Of a DNA stretch of 44,084 nt, positions 15,071 through 24,070 are shown piece by piece (within the stretch, counting starts at the first letter, position 1; every line of letters begins with the position of its first letter). The stretch lies in contig CAIRNJ010000088.1 in the NCBI GenBank assembly GCA_903879915.1, positions 1-44,084 on the forward strand, given 5' to 3'. Below the pieces are notes generated by a model. It was not told where the DNA came from. It saw only the letters and a program-made list of their open reading frames with translations, and ran no database searches. The position numbers were made by a program, and so were the translations under genes. The DNA comes from an uncultured Elusimicrobia bacterium. Its GTDB lineage: Bacteria; Elusimicrobiota; Elusimicrobia; Elusimicrobiales; UBA9959.

Positions 15071-15883
15071 ATGAGAACATTTATTTCCCTCAACCACGGC
15101 ACGACAAGATGCATTTCACTGTTCGCCTGCCTGGCTTTTTCCGCCTCCACGGCCAGTGCGTTCTCTCCGGCAGGCTATCCCGGGGCCGTGTGGATGACTT
15201 CCGGCAGGGACGCCACCGGAATAGACGGCGCATACACGCAGGGCATGGTGCGCCAAGGCGTGGAAATAATGCGCCCCGCCGGCCAGCCCCTGCAGGTTTA
15301 CGGCAAATACAACTGGCGCCTCCGGAACATCAATAAGGATTACTACAATTCCTACATCCCGTACGCGGGAGCGATGCTGTCTTTAAAGTACATGGACATC
15401 GGGGCGGAATTCGGCTGGCCGCATTACACCGGGCTTTCCACCGGCAACAGGGACTACTCGGTATTCGTCAGCTGGTCCCGCTACTGGAGCCTTAAGGAGT
15501 GGAAGAAGTCGGACTTCATCAAGGCGCTGCCGCTGTCCACCTGGGGCAGCGCCGCCTACGACCTGAGCAACCAAAACGGCTACTCAACCATGGGCTGGGT
15601 CAAGCTGCAGGCGGACTTATTCTGGCTGCCGCATAATTTTATGGCCGGGCCTTTCGCGGCATACGACTGGCGCCTGCGCACCCGGAACGCGGATTATTTC
15701 AGCCTGAGCGAAGTCTCCTCAGGTTTCGAGATCGGCAACGATGTGGTGCAGCTCGGGGCCAAATACGCCTGGCGGGATTACCCCAAGCTGAAGCAGCAGG
15801 ACCGCGGCATGGAGTACTATATCACGATCTACAAGGCCTGGGACCTGAAAAAGGGCGGCGGCGCCCCCGCCAAGGTGAATTAG
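15071..15883 (+). CDS. Exported protein, probable outer-membrane beta-barrel, unknown function
   Basis: A 270-residue protein with a signal peptide (about 1-30, ending ASTASAFS). The mature part is rich in aromatic residues and alternates polar and hydrophobic positions in short stretches (VYGKYNWRLRN, VFVSWSRYWSL, MAGPFAAYDWRLRT, VQLGAKYAWRDY), as in transmembrane beta-strands. There are no TPR repeats and no resemblance to BcsC or BcsZ that can be seen. It starts 17 nt after the ferritin-like pair, with AAGGGGAC upstream, and its stop faces that of bcsG 3 bp away. By position it could be the outer-membrane exit for the glucan, but that is only inferred. Confidence 0.6.
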   Translation: MRTFISLNHGTTRCISLFACLAFSASTASAFSPAGYPGAVWMTSGRDATGIDGAYTQGMVRQGVEIMRPAGQPLQVYGKYNWRLRNINKDYYNSYIPYAGAMLSLKYMDIGAEFGWPHYTGLSTGNRDYSVFVSWSRYWSLKEWKKSDFIKALPLSTWGSAAYDLSNQNGYSTMGWVKLQADLFWLPHNFMAGPFAAYDWRLRTRNADYFSLSEVSSGFEIGNDVVQLGAKYAWRDYPKLKQQDRGMEYYITIYKAWDLKKGGGAPAKVN

Positions 15884-15886
15884 AGC

Positions 15887-17461
15887 TTATCTGGCAGCCG
15901 GCTTGAAATCACCAGGGGACGGGATGGTGCCGGGCGGGATCCCCGCGTAAGCGGGCAGCGGGGCCCAATCCGACCCTTTCTGCCTGAAAATATAGCCAGG
16001 TCCGGCCCTCATCACCGCGGAATTATAATTCTCGGCCAGTAACTCGGTGACGGGTATTTCCGCGGCGACGGTTTCCGGCTTACGCGCGTCTTTAGTATAA
16101 GGGTTATTGCGCAGGAATTCAGCCATCAGCCATGCCAGCGCCTGCAAACTAGCGGGCTTGGTTATCACCTGGAGTTCCCTGTCCGCGTAAAAAACTTTCC
16201 CTATAAGTTTCACCGCCGCCGGCACTATCGTTATCGGCGGCAGCGGTATCTCCCTTACATCCTTCGCCTGCATTTTCGTGCCCGTTAAGGCCGCGCCGTG
16301 CTCCGGGACGAATACCACTACGGCGCTGCGGCCGGACTTTTCCACCTCGGAAAAGAATTCTTCCAGCTCACCGGTCATTTCGGCCAGTCTTTCCCCGTAG
16401 GAGGCCGCGTCGTCGGGGCCCCGGTACCCGCCAGCCTTGTGCGTGCCTATATGCAGATTGACGGTATTGTAATACACCGCGGCCCTGGGCGCGCTCGAAG
16501 CCTGCCGTGCATTCCAGAACTTTTCCAGCGCCGCTTTGTCGGCGTACAGCAGCGTTCCGTCGAACATGTGGTATTCAACCGGCAGGCCGGCTATGCCGAG
16601 AGGCTTGTCGGCATGACCGTACTTCTGCACTTCCGTATCGAAATCGTCATATTTGCCGTCGTGGCTTAACATCGTAAAGGTCTTATAGCCGATGCCGCGC
16701 AGGTCGTCCATAAGGTAACAGCCTGCCGGGGAGTTCTCAAATATCTGCGAAACCGGCAACTGTCCGCACGGGGATTTCAGAACGTGCAGCGTGGCAAGCT
16801 TGCTGTAGCCGGAAGCAGAACTGAAATTAGTAAAGACATAGTCGAATTTTGAAAAGAACGGCAGGATATCGTAGCCGGAATCCTTAATATCCTTCCAGGA
16901 GAGCGAACAGATATGCAGGATTATAACGTCGAAAGGAACGGCATCCGGACCGGGTTCAGGGAATTCTACCACCCTGGCTCTTTCTTTTTTAAAGAAAGAC
17001 TCAGGCGTAGCGCCGCCCAGCGAAACTGCCTGCTTCGGCTGCATGATCCACGCCGCAGTGAACAGAAGGTAAACCGAAAAGGCGAGCTGCGCGGGTTTTT
17101 TACGGCGGACTAGGCAGACGGCGGCAAAAAGAATTATCGCGGCGGCAAGCATCGGGACATTTAAGGATTGCCGCATAAATTCCACGATATATTCGGCTGA
17201 CGGCCGCGTAACTGGATTTGCCAGGAAAGAGGCCAGCGTTGAGGCCGGGGGGAGGAACGATTCCCGCCATAACAGCGCCAGGGCAGCACCCGCCGTAAGA
17301 GCCGCTTTAAGGCCGGTGAAAACGCGTTTTTCCGAGGCCAGGAAATGGAACTGGATATGCACCATGGCCGCCAGCAAAACGGTCAGAAGTATGTTCAGCG
17401 TGATATAGCCCGTAAAAGACAGGGCCGCCGCCGCGAGCACATACCAGTACCATACGCTCAT
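15887..17461 (-). CDS. bcsG: Cellulose phosphoethanolamine transferase BcsG
   Basis: A 524-residue inner-membrane enzyme. In Escherichia coli BcsG moves phosphoethanolamine from phosphatidylethanolamine to glucose C6 of nascent cellulose. The N-terminal part (about 1-145) holds four to five membrane helices; the periplasmic alkaline-phosphatase-type domain follows. Recalled BcsG motifs align closely: ICSLSW with zinc-ligand Cys185, SGYSKLAT with nucleophile Ser220, SPCGQ plus a later Cys (disulphide pair), FDG, NLHIGTH with His337, and VFVPEHGAAL with Glu387-His388, then REIPLPPITIVP. All catalytic positions are present. The ATG at 17461 overlaps the stop of the GH26 gene (ATGA) and has GGAG upstream, so it is preferred over an upstream start at 17482. 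It converges on the GT2 operon. Confidence 0.9.
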   Translation of the reverse strand: MSVWYWYVLAAAALSFTGYITLNILLTVLLAAMVHIQFHFLASEKRVFTGLKAALTAGAALALLWRESFLPPASTLASFLANPVTRPSAEYIVEFMRQSLNVPMLAAAIILFAAVCLVRRKKPAQLAFSVYLLFTAAWIMQPKQAVSLGGATPESFFKKERARVVEFPEPGPDAVPFDVIILHICSLSWKDIKDSGYDILPFFSKFDYVFTNFSSASGYSKLATLHVLKSPCGQLPVSQIFENSPAGCYLMDDLRGIGYKTFTMLSHDGKYDDFDTEVQKYGHADKPLGIAGLPVEYHMFDGTLLYADKAALEKFWNARQASSAPRAAVYYNTVNLHIGTHKAGGYRGPDDAASYGERLAEMTGELEEFFSEVEKSGRSAVVVFVPEHGAALTGTKMQAKDVREIPLPPITIVPAAVKLIGKVFYADRELQVITKPASLQALAWLMAEFLRNNPYTKDARKPETVAAEIPVTELLAENYNSAVMRAGPGYIFRQKGSDWAPLPAYAGIPPGTIPSPGDFKPAAR

Positions 17462-18456
17462 CGCTTCTCCGTAAAGATCCAATCCAGGCCTTTACCGGAG
17501 CAATCAAAGCGCCCTGTTCCGCAGGAGCCGTAAAACCCGGTCCGCATTTCCTGCGTAGAAAGGGTCCAGTCGCAATCCTTTTTGAAATTAAACCAGATTA
17601 TTGCTTTTACCGCCGGGAAGTGCTTCCCGATGGACCCCAGCAACTGTTTTACCCAGAGGGCTTTGTCGCCTCCGTCCGGGCAAGAGGCTGTTTCGGTAAG
17701 GAAGACCGGTTTCGAAGGGAAGGCTTTGACCGCCCTTTCATAGGCTGCGCCCAGCATTGTCCGAGGAGCCGTCCATTTCTGCCAGGCTTCCCGCCCATCG
17801 CCCCAGTTATAGGCGTCTATGCCTATTACGTCTGCGTATTCGTCGCCGGGATAGTATTTTTCGAAACGGTTCCAGGCCGCGGCAGGAACGTCCTCGGAGT
17901 TCACGGAAAAAATGAATTTAGAGTTTTGATTGCCTTGATTTAAAAAAATTGTGCGGACCCGGCGGAACGCTTTTACATAGTGTTCTGGGCCGGAGTTTTT
18001 ACCGGACCAGCCGTACCAGTCGCTGTTGGGTTCGTGGCCGAAGCGTATGAATAACGGGCCGTTACCGGCCTCCCTGGCGAAGCGGGTTATGTAAGCGTCA
18101 TATTTTCCCGCGGCTATCGCGGGCAGCAGCGCATCGCGGGTAATGTTTTTAAAATACGGCTCCCAGGTTATTACCGGGACCGCTCCTGAGGCCCGGATGG
18201 CCTTTACCGCCGTTTTCGGGAAAGAGGTTTTCCAGTTTATGAAAACATTGCGCAAGCCTGCGGTGTCTCCGGAAATAACGCCAGTCGGCTCGGAAACACC
18301 GAGCGCGCAGACAGGGTATTTCTTTTCCATTTCCGTCCTGGCCCGAAAGGTCTCCTGGTGAGTCTTGCGGAGGATAAAGAGCCCCGCTATGACCGAGACA
18401 AATAATGCGGCGGCGAATTTAATTTGTCTGGCGCTGGAACGCGGTAATAAGGTCAT
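17458..18456 (-). CDS. Membrane-anchored glycoside hydrolase, family 26-like
   Basis: A 332-residue protein with one N-terminal membrane anchor (about 12-30) and an extracytoplasmic TIM-barrel domain. GH26 features: ITWEP near 97, RFGHEPNSDWYGW with the likely acid/base Glu142, IGIDAYNW near 211, and FLTETAS with the likely nucleophile Glu255, in the spacing usual for this clan GH-A family. GH26 includes endo-beta-mannanases and beta-1,3-1,4-glucanases; substrate cannot be read from sequence. It is translationally coupled to bcsG, so it may take the place that the GH8 endoglucanase BcsZ has in standard cellulose operons. Three C-terminal cysteines may form disulphides. The short leader has no clear ribosome-binding site. 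Confidence 0.82.
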   Translation of the reverse strand: MTLLPRSSARQIKFAAALFVSVIAGLFILRKTHQETFRARTEMEKKYPVCALGVSEPTGVISGDTAGLRNVFINWKTSFPKTAVKAIRASGAVPVITWEPYFKNITRDALLPAIAAGKYDAYITRFAREAGNGPLFIRFGHEPNSDWYGWSGKNSGPEHYVKAFRRVRTIFLNQGNQNSKFIFSVNSEDVPAAAWNRFEKYYPGDEYADVIGIDAYNWGDGREAWQKWTAPRTMLGAAYERAVKAFPSKPVFLTETASCPDGGDKALWVKQLLGSIGKHFPAVKAIIWFNFKKDCDWTLSTQEMRTGFYGSCGTGRFDCSGKGLDWIFTEKR

Positions 18457-18476
18457 ATATAGCCCGACGACAATTA

Positions 18477-18505
18477 ATTGTATACTTTGCTGCGAATCGG
18501 GTCAA
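18477..18505 (-). promoter_or_regulatory. Promoter of the GH26-bcsG operon
   Basis: On the minus strand, TTGACC (18505-18500) and TACAAT (18482-18477) are separated by 17 bp. The perfect 10-bp palindrome CAATTAATTG (18471-18480) overlaps the -10 and could be an operator half. Transcription would start near 18470, giving a leader of about 14 nt. Confidence 0.55.
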
Positions 18506-18571
18506 TCCGCGCATTTATTGAGGCATAAGCGCGAATATGGGAAAATACAGGAAGGATACCGGCATGATCAA

Positions 18572-19618
18572 ATGAAGAATATTGTTCCTGCTTTTTTAGT
18601 TATGCTCCTGGCCGCCGCCGCCGGGGCACCTGCTTGCGCTGTCGAACCCGGCTGGAAGTTCGCGGTTATTTCGGATGTTCACTTAGGGGATAAGGCGGAT
18701 TCGTCCCGGACCAACGTTACCTTTTTGAACAGAGTTGTCAGCCGGCTTATCGCGGAGCGTCCCGACTTCGTGGTTCTGACAGGTGACCTCACCCGCGGGA
18801 ACCAGGGAGACGATGTTCCCATAGAGAAAGTCCGCGAGTGGTGGCTGACTGTCCATAACTCCATAAAGCCGCTGCAGGACGCCGGTATCCCCGTAGTCCC
18901 GCTGCCCGGGAACCATGATTACTACACAGCGGCGCACAGGAAGGCTTATGAGGAGGCCTGGAAGTATTTCGGAACGGCCCTGTCCTCGTTCTCGATACAG
19001 GGATCACCTCCGCTGTATTATTCCTTCACCCACAAAAACGTCCATTTTACACAGTTGAATATTGTGGCCCCGTACATCTCTCCGGAGCAGGAAGCGTGGC
19101 TTAAGAACGACCTCAAGCGGGCGCAGAGCGCCGGTTTACGTTTTGTTTTCGGGCACGTTCCCATGGACTCCGCTCTGCTGGGCAAGCCCAGCGCACACTT
19201 CAGGGAGCAGATGAGCGCTATCCTGGCCGCGGGGCGCGCAGCTGCCTACGTAAGCGGGCATGAACACCTGAACTGGGACCATGAAAAGGAGTTCAATGGC
19301 TGGCCTGTACGCCAGATCATAGTGGGTTCCGCGATGGAGGAGCCGTATAACTATCCCGTACGGCGGGCGCTCTCCGCCGCTTACTGCCGGCCCTGCGACG
19401 GAACGTGCATGATGCCCTACAATGAAAAACATTTTGCCACGGACCCCAAGACCCGCCTTCAGAAGATACGCCAGACGTTCTATATATTCGAAGTCAACCA
19501 GGAATTGAAGGACGGTTTTTCTGCCGCGCCCTATACACTGGACGGGACCGGGCAGCTTGCCCCGTTTTACTTCCCCGCCGGCAGCGGCCGGCTTTCCGTC
19601 TGCCCCGCAGCTAAGTAA
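18572..19618 (+). CDS. Exported calcineurin-like metallophosphoesterase
   Basis: A 348-residue protein with a signal peptide (about 1-23) and a calcineurin-type phosphoesterase domain. The dimetal-site motifs are intact: D35xH37 (SDVHLGD), GDLTRGN around D72, GNHDYY (N114-H115-D116), GHVP and GHEHLNWD. The enzyme should act outside the cytoplasmic membrane on a phosphoester that cannot be named from sequence. ATG 18572 is the only in-frame Met directly before the signal peptide; frame further upstream lies in the divergent promoter region of the GH26 gene. AGGAAGGA occurs 16 nt upstream, too far to be ideal. It is divergent from the GH26-bcsG operon and might share its control. Confidence 0.85.
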   Translation: MKNIVPAFLVMLLAAAAGAPACAVEPGWKFAVISDVHLGDKADSSRTNVTFLNRVVSRLIAERPDFVVLTGDLTRGNQGDDVPIEKVREWWLTVHNSIKPLQDAGIPVVPLPGNHDYYTAAHRKAYEEAWKYFGTALSSFSIQGSPPLYYSFTHKNVHFTQLNIVAPYISPEQEAWLKNDLKRAQSAGLRFVFGHVPMDSALLGKPSAHFREQMSAILAAGRAAAYVSGHEHLNWDHEKEFNGWPVRQIIVGSAMEEPYNYPVRRALSAAYCRPCDGTCMMPYNEKHFATDPKTRLQKIRQTFYIFEVNQELKDGFSAAPYTLDGTGQLAPFYFPAGSGRLSVCPAAK

Positions 19619-19920
19619 CATAAACGCCCTGTATCAGCTCTGCAAAACATTGTATTGCTCCTATGCGCGGCCGGTTGGCCCTCCGGGCTATGCTAATTCA
19701 CTGTTATGGCGCGCTTGCTCCCCGGTCACCGCTGCGCCCGGCGGTGGAGCTACAGGGGAAAAAAGAGGCGCAGAAGCTTGCACAGGATGAAAAAGATGAC
19801 AAGCCGCAAAAGAAGGCCAACTCCTGGGCTGCCTGGCGCGCATTTTTAAAAAGTTCTCAGGCGGAGAAAGAGCGGAACAAGGAAAGAGCTTGCGATAACA
19901 GGCTTTATGTTTACTACAGA
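19619..19920. other. Gene-free stretch with repeat copy B
   Basis: About 300 bp between two convergent genes. A short plus-strand frame (from 19663, with a lysine-rich LAQDEKDDKPQKK segment) runs through it and into antisense of the next gene; it has no ribosome-binding site and is not convincing, but a gene remnant cannot be excluded. The right end is repeat copy B. Confidence 0.5.
19851..19919 (+). repeat. Dispersed intergenic repeat, copy B
   Basis: Matches copy A (12843-12920) over about 70 bp, including the 14-base block AAGGAAAGAGCTTG (19879-19892), then GATAACAGGC and TTACTACAG. It abuts the stop codon of the CsgG-like gene on the other strand, so on that strand it lies in the immediate 3' region. 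Confidence 0.7.
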
Positions 19921-20985
19921 TTAAAAATACAGCGTAAAAGCCGGCTGTATGGCTATCTGGCTGAACTCGACCAGGGTGTTATGCGCTCCGTTCCTGTCCT
20001 TCACCTCTATCTTCTGCAGGTCGTATTTTACGGCGAGGGCCAGCCCGAACCTTTGTTTGGGGTTGAATTCTATCCGCGCCCTTATAAAGGGAACCGAGAC
20101 AGTATTGCTCTTCTTCAGCGGCATGTTGTTCCAATAGCCGGCTACCGCGGTAAAACCGGCGCCCAGGCTGAACGGCAGCTTCTCGCTGAACTTGCCGGCA
20201 TAAGCCGCTCCGAAGGACGAACCTCTGAGGGTAAGTTCATAGAAATAGGCGTGGTCCGACGTCCTGGTCCTGAAAAAAGTGCTCCCGCTGAAGGCATCAA
20301 AAGTGAACATCGCGTGCCCGGTCGGTTTGTAGAAAACGCCTATGCCGCCCAGAATGCTGCTAAAGGCTTTCGGGGCCGAAATGTCGTAAGAGCTGACGAT
20401 CGCTTTCGTCTTGTTGTCGTTAGACCTGAAATCCACGAACGGGGAGATCCCCACCGTCTCATCCGTGGTGATACGGAGGTCCTCCTGGAAAGCGCTTACA
20501 GGGAATTCATCGTAGGCGGCGGCGGTCACTTCGCCGCTCTCGACATTGACCAGCCGCACGTTCACCTGGTAGTTCTTTCCCACTTTCTGGATATTGCCGA
20601 GCAGAATGGTTTTTGCCCCCATCATTTTGCCCAGCCGCACCTGCGTATCGCTTTCCACTATCCCGGAAGCATGCAGCTTCTGCTCCGAAAGGATCCTGTT
20701 GAATTCGCTTCTCTCTACCAGCGTGAAGCTTTTGCTTTCAAAAAAGCGGCGGGCGAGGATGTCGGAGACGGACTGGCCCAGGTTATTTTTGGCCAGCGCC
20801 TCGTCGGTATTCAGGGGAAATACGGCCAGCGTCGTCGCTTCCTGGGTTTTTTGCGAATAGCTCTTTATCAGGTTATCCGCAAGTCGGGATAATTTATTGG
20901 TAGTTCCGTCAGCGAAAGCCGAAGTGGCGCTGAATAGTACCATTGCCGCTAATAAAGACGCGCCTATCTTTGTCTGAGATTTCAT
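19921..20985 (-). CDS. Exported CsgG/FlgO-like protein with C-terminal beta-strand domain
   Basis: A 354-residue protein with a signal peptide (about 1-25, ending SAFA). Residues about 45-165 resemble the CsgG/FlgO/TolB-N type alpha-beta domain: LAVFPLN, LARRFFESKSFTLVERSEFNRIL, GKMMGAKTILLGNIQ and VNVRLVNVESGEV. The remaining 190 residues are a run of amphipathic strands ending in aromatic residues (FTLYF), as in outer-membrane barrels. No lipobox is seen, unlike CsgG itself, so it is not a curli exporter in the strict sense. ATG 20985 is preferred over an upstream Met (21036) because GGGGA lies just before it and the signal peptide begins there. Function unknown. Confidence 0.7.
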   Translation of the reverse strand: MKSQTKIGASLLAAMVLFSATSAFADGTTNKLSRLADNLIKSYSQKTQEATTLAVFPLNTDEALAKNNLGQSVSDILARRFFESKSFTLVERSEFNRILSEQKLHASGIVESDTQVRLGKMMGAKTILLGNIQKVGKNYQVNVRLVNVESGEVTAAAYDEFPVSAFQEDLRITTDETVGISPFVDFRSNDNKTKAIVSSYDISAPKAFSSILGGIGVFYKPTGHAMFTFDAFSGSTFFRTRTSDHAYFYELTLRGSSFGAAYAGKFSEKLPFSLGAGFTAVAGYWNNMPLKKSNTVSVPFIRARIEFNPKQRFGLALAVKYDLQKIEVKDRNGAHNTLVEFSQIAIQPAFTLYF

Positions 20986-21031
20986 TTTTTCCCCGGCTGC
21001 CGGATATTTTCCGAAATCAAGTGCTGTCAGT

Positions 21032-21040
21032 ATCATAGCA
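21032..21040 (-). promoter_or_regulatory. Possible extended -10 promoter of the CsgG-like gene
   Basis: On the minus strand TGCTATGAT (TGn plus TATGAT) lies about 50 bp before the start codon. The -35 is weak, as is usual for extended -10 promoters. The 21037-21265 gap otherwise shows only GC-rich, partly self-complementary sequence and no gene. Confidence 0.35.
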
Positions 21041-21265
21041 CAAGTCGCGGTCGTATGCTTGAACGCGCAAAAAACGCGGCCGAAAAACGGCGACCGGGGC
21101 TGAGCTCATAGGCCCGGAGAATGACCCGGTCAGAGCCCGGCCCTTAACGGCGCGCCGGGCGCGCTCCGGTTTTCCGTATTATATTTTCAGCGGCCGGAGC
21201 AGCTTTCCTGCTGGGCCTGTTCTAACGCCGTCTCCCGCAGTAGATCCCTGCGTACACCTGAACGA

Positions 21266-24028
21266 TCAATGTTTGATCTTGAACAGATGTGAATAGTTCA
21301 GCGAGAACCCGGTCATGATATTGGTGGCCGTGCCGTGCGCGAGCTTGCCGGTTGCCAGGTAGAAATTGAAGAACGGGCTTATCAGCACGTCCCGGTACAG
21401 CTTAGTGCTTACCTTGAAGTTCAGCTCCAGCCGCTGCTTCAGGTCGGCGGCCGTGTCGAACCGGCTCTTGGCGAAGTTCCTGTAATTCCCGTCCGCGTTT
21501 AGCGTAAGCGCGGTGCCCGGCAGCAGCATGTTCAGCGCGAAGCCGGCCTCGGCCGCGTATTTGGTCCTGGCCGGGGAATAGGTGTAGATCTGTTCAGTTA
21601 CCAGGCCGGTATATAGCTCGCGCAGATAGGCGCCTTCGAAAAGCTTCATGCCGGTCCTGCCCCGCACCACCTTCCTCTTGGGCAGCCTGGGCTGGCTGGT
21701 GAATTCGGTGTCGTAGGCCAGGTTGAAGAACGGGCCCAGCACCATGGGGCCGAGAAAACCGCGGTAGCGCATGAACTGGTACTTTAATTCGCTTTCCAGC
21801 AGCAGCTGGTCCACGCTTTCCGTCTTCACGTCGGGCAGGCCTTTGGGGCGCAGGGTAGTCTGGCCGTAATTCGCCGACACCCCGGTGTCCAGGCGCAGAC
21901 TGCCGTTGTAATATTCTGAGAACAGCTTGCCGGAGCCCTGGATATAGGTCTGGCCGGTGGTGCGCAGCCGGGAATCGCTTACCTGCGTGAAATTTCCCGT
22001 GTGCCTTACGCCGGTGTTGCTGGCCTGGATAGAAAGGTCCCTGAGGTTCAGGCGCCAGACCGGCCGCCGCGGCGGTTTGTTCTCCACGAGTTTTTTTACC
22101 GCCGCTTCCCAGCCTCCGCCCGCGGTACTTTTTTTCAGGTCCGTCAGATAACCGGTAATAAGGGCGTTGAGCGTCTGCTCCTCGTAGCCGGCTATCCTAG
22201 CCGCCTTTAATTGCGGGTATTTGCCGGTTTCGCGCAGGAAGCCGGCCGGGAAGGCCGCCAGGTAAAACTCGTCGTCCTTTACCGGCAGGCCAGAGATCCG
22301 CTGTTCGGGGTCCAGCCCGGCCACGGCGAAATAATCGCCGGCGCGGTATTTGTTGTAGCCGTCCATTCCCGGGGGCAGCTTGAAATCGAATTTAGGCGCA
22401 AGCGCCCGCAGCAGGCTGCCGGGCACCCAGGCTTTTACCACTTTATCGTCCTCGCCCAGCCAGGTTTTGAGCATGGAGGCCGAGATGTCCCCCAGGATGT
22501 TGCTGGCGAACGGCTGTATCTTCATAAAAGCCAGCTCAGCGCCGGTTTTTTCTTTCAGCACCGAGACCACGATGTTCTTGAAGTCGAGCTGCGAATACTG
22601 CAGCTTGGGCCGCTCGGCGTCCGTGTATAATTTCCTGATATCCGGCAGCAGGAACTCTTTCGAGCCGAAGAAGTACTGAAAGATACGCTCTTTCAGCTGG
22701 TCGTATTCGCCGTCGTACAGCGTGTCTTCTGCGGAAACGGGGATCCCGCGGTTCTGCACGGTCTTAAGTACGCCGCCCCCGGTGAATTCCAGGTCCACGG
22801 CCCCTACGCCCCGCGAATCCCTGACGATAAAAGCCGCCGGCGCGCTGTGCTTTTCCCTGTCCCAGCCTTCCAGCTCTATCTTCTCCCGCCTGGTGCCGGT
22901 CTTTTCCCAGTTCTTCGGGCCGATGATTATATCTATGCCAGCGGTCTGCAGCAGCGGGCCAAGGTCTTCTTTCGAGTTCGCCACCGCCACTATCAGCTTG
23001 GCGTTCTGCCCGCTCCGGAGCTCCTCCACCAGACCTGCGGCGTCCGCCGGGTCCTTTACGGTCACCGGCACGGCGCTGAGGTCAGAAAGCTGTCCCGCGT
23101 TCAGGGGGATGAACGAGATGAAGGCCGTCCGCACGCCGTTAAGTTCCCTGATAACATAAGGCTTCACCAGCTCCGCCAGTTTCGGGTCATTGGTCTCCAG
23201 ATTGGAGCAGAGGAAGCTGAGGGCGCCGGCCGGGGCCGGGGCGGTCCGTTGCCCGGCCCACTTCCAGAGATACCGGAGGTCCTCGGGGTCCAGCGCGACT
23301 ATGTCGGTCCTGAGGTTTTCCAGGCGCGCTATCGCCTTGTCGGCAGGCATGCCTATAGCGTCGGACATAAGTTCCGAGCCGAGGCCCATGCTGATAAGTA
23401 TGTTTTTATCCTTATGGGCGGTGCTTTCCAGCACCTCCCTGCTGAAACCGCTCATCCCCAGGGGAAAGCAGGATTCGGTGACGGTAGACCTTTCCACGCC
23501 GGAGTTAATAACATAGGCCATGTTAATGGTGCGGGTCCACCGGCCGCCGAAGGCGTTGGCGTTAAGGTCCAGCGCCCTGAAGGTCTTTCCCAGCGGCGTA
23601 ACGCCGGTAACAAGGTCGGCCCGCGCTTCCTGCACCGTGAAATACGGCGAAATGAAGCGGACGATCAGGTCCTTGAGAGCGGGAGAAAGGTCAGGGGCGG
23701 CCGCGAGCACGGATTTTCCGCCGAGCAGCACGCCGGTCTCGCCGGTTTTTAAATAAGTGGTGGTCGCGTTCAGTTCGTCCAGCGTAAGCCCTTGCGGGAG
23801 GCTGAGTATGAAGCGGCGGCCGTCGGTGTGGGAAACTATGGTGGCTACTGCTTCTATTTTAAAAGTATCCGTGGACCGCGCCGCCAGTTCCAGGCCCAGC
23901 GCGAGTTCGAAGCTTATCCGGAAATCGGTGTCGAAGTAATAAATGCCCGCGTCTTTGAGCGGGCCGGCCAGGGCGGCGCAAGAAATCCCCGCCAGCAGAA
24001 CACCGGAAAGCACAAGTAAGCGTTTCAT
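21266..24028 (-). CDS. Large exported protein: degenerate 5'-nucleotidase-like region plus barrel-like C-terminus
   Basis: A 920-residue protein with a signal peptide (about 1-21). The middle (about 200-640) has the order of a UshA-type 5'-nucleotidase: LSFLCSNLETND, a PYVIRELNGVRTAFISFIP stretch, and a C-domain-like QLDFKNIVVSVLKEKTGAELAFM. However, the usual metal-binding GNHE and GHxH signatures are not found; GPKNWEKTG stands where GHxH is expected. Residues about 670-920 are amphipathic strands (GSLRLDTGVSANYG, LKYQFMRYRGFLGPMVLGP, TGFSLNYSHLFKI), like an outer-membrane barrel. The nucleotidase assignment is from pattern memory and is tentative. It lies 42 bp downstream of the GT-C gene and may be co-transcribed with it. 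Confidence 0.55.
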   Translation of the reverse strand: MKRLLVLSGVLLAGISCAALAGPLKDAGIYYFDTDFRISFELALGLELAARSTDTFKIEAVATIVSHTDGRRFILSLPQGLTLDELNATTTYLKTGETGVLLGGKSVLAAAPDLSPALKDLIVRFISPYFTVQEARADLVTGVTPLGKTFRALDLNANAFGGRWTRTINMAYVINSGVERSTVTESCFPLGMSGFSREVLESTAHKDKNILISMGLGSELMSDAIGMPADKAIARLENLRTDIVALDPEDLRYLWKWAGQRTAPAPAGALSFLCSNLETNDPKLAELVKPYVIRELNGVRTAFISFIPLNAGQLSDLSAVPVTVKDPADAAGLVEELRSGQNAKLIVAVANSKEDLGPLLQTAGIDIIIGPKNWEKTGTRREKIELEGWDREKHSAPAAFIVRDSRGVGAVDLEFTGGGVLKTVQNRGIPVSAEDTLYDGEYDQLKERIFQYFFGSKEFLLPDIRKLYTDAERPKLQYSQLDFKNIVVSVLKEKTGAELAFMKIQPFASNILGDISASMLKTWLGEDDKVVKAWVPGSLLRALAPKFDFKLPPGMDGYNKYRAGDYFAVAGLDPEQRISGLPVKDDEFYLAAFPAGFLRETGKYPQLKAARIAGYEEQTLNALITGYLTDLKKSTAGGGWEAAVKKLVENKPPRRPVWRLNLRDLSIQASNTGVRHTGNFTQVSDSRLRTTGQTYIQGSGKLFSEYYNGSLRLDTGVSANYGQTTLRPKGLPDVKTESVDQLLLESELKYQFMRYRGFLGPMVLGPFFNLAYDTEFTSQPRLPKRKVVRGRTGMKLFEGAYLRELYTGLVTEQIYTYSPARTKYAAEAGFALNMLLPGTALTLNADGNYRNFAKSRFDTAADLKQRLELNFKVSTKLYRDVLISPFFNFYLATGKLAHGTATNIMTGFSLNYSHLFKIKH

Positions 24029-24070
24029 CCAGACAAGTTTACAAAATTGCCGTCCGCCCGGCTGTAAGGA

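Noticed and set aside
19663-19920. Plus-strand open frame with a lysine-rich segment leading into repeat copy B
   Set aside because: No ribosome-binding site or domain, and it continues as antisense of the CsgG-like gene; kept only as a possible remnant.
19921-20985. Curli secretion channel CsgG
   Set aside because: Only the FlgO/TolB-like domain is shared; there is no lipobox, the C-terminal half is a barrel-like domain, and no csgA, csgB, csgE or csgF lies nearby.
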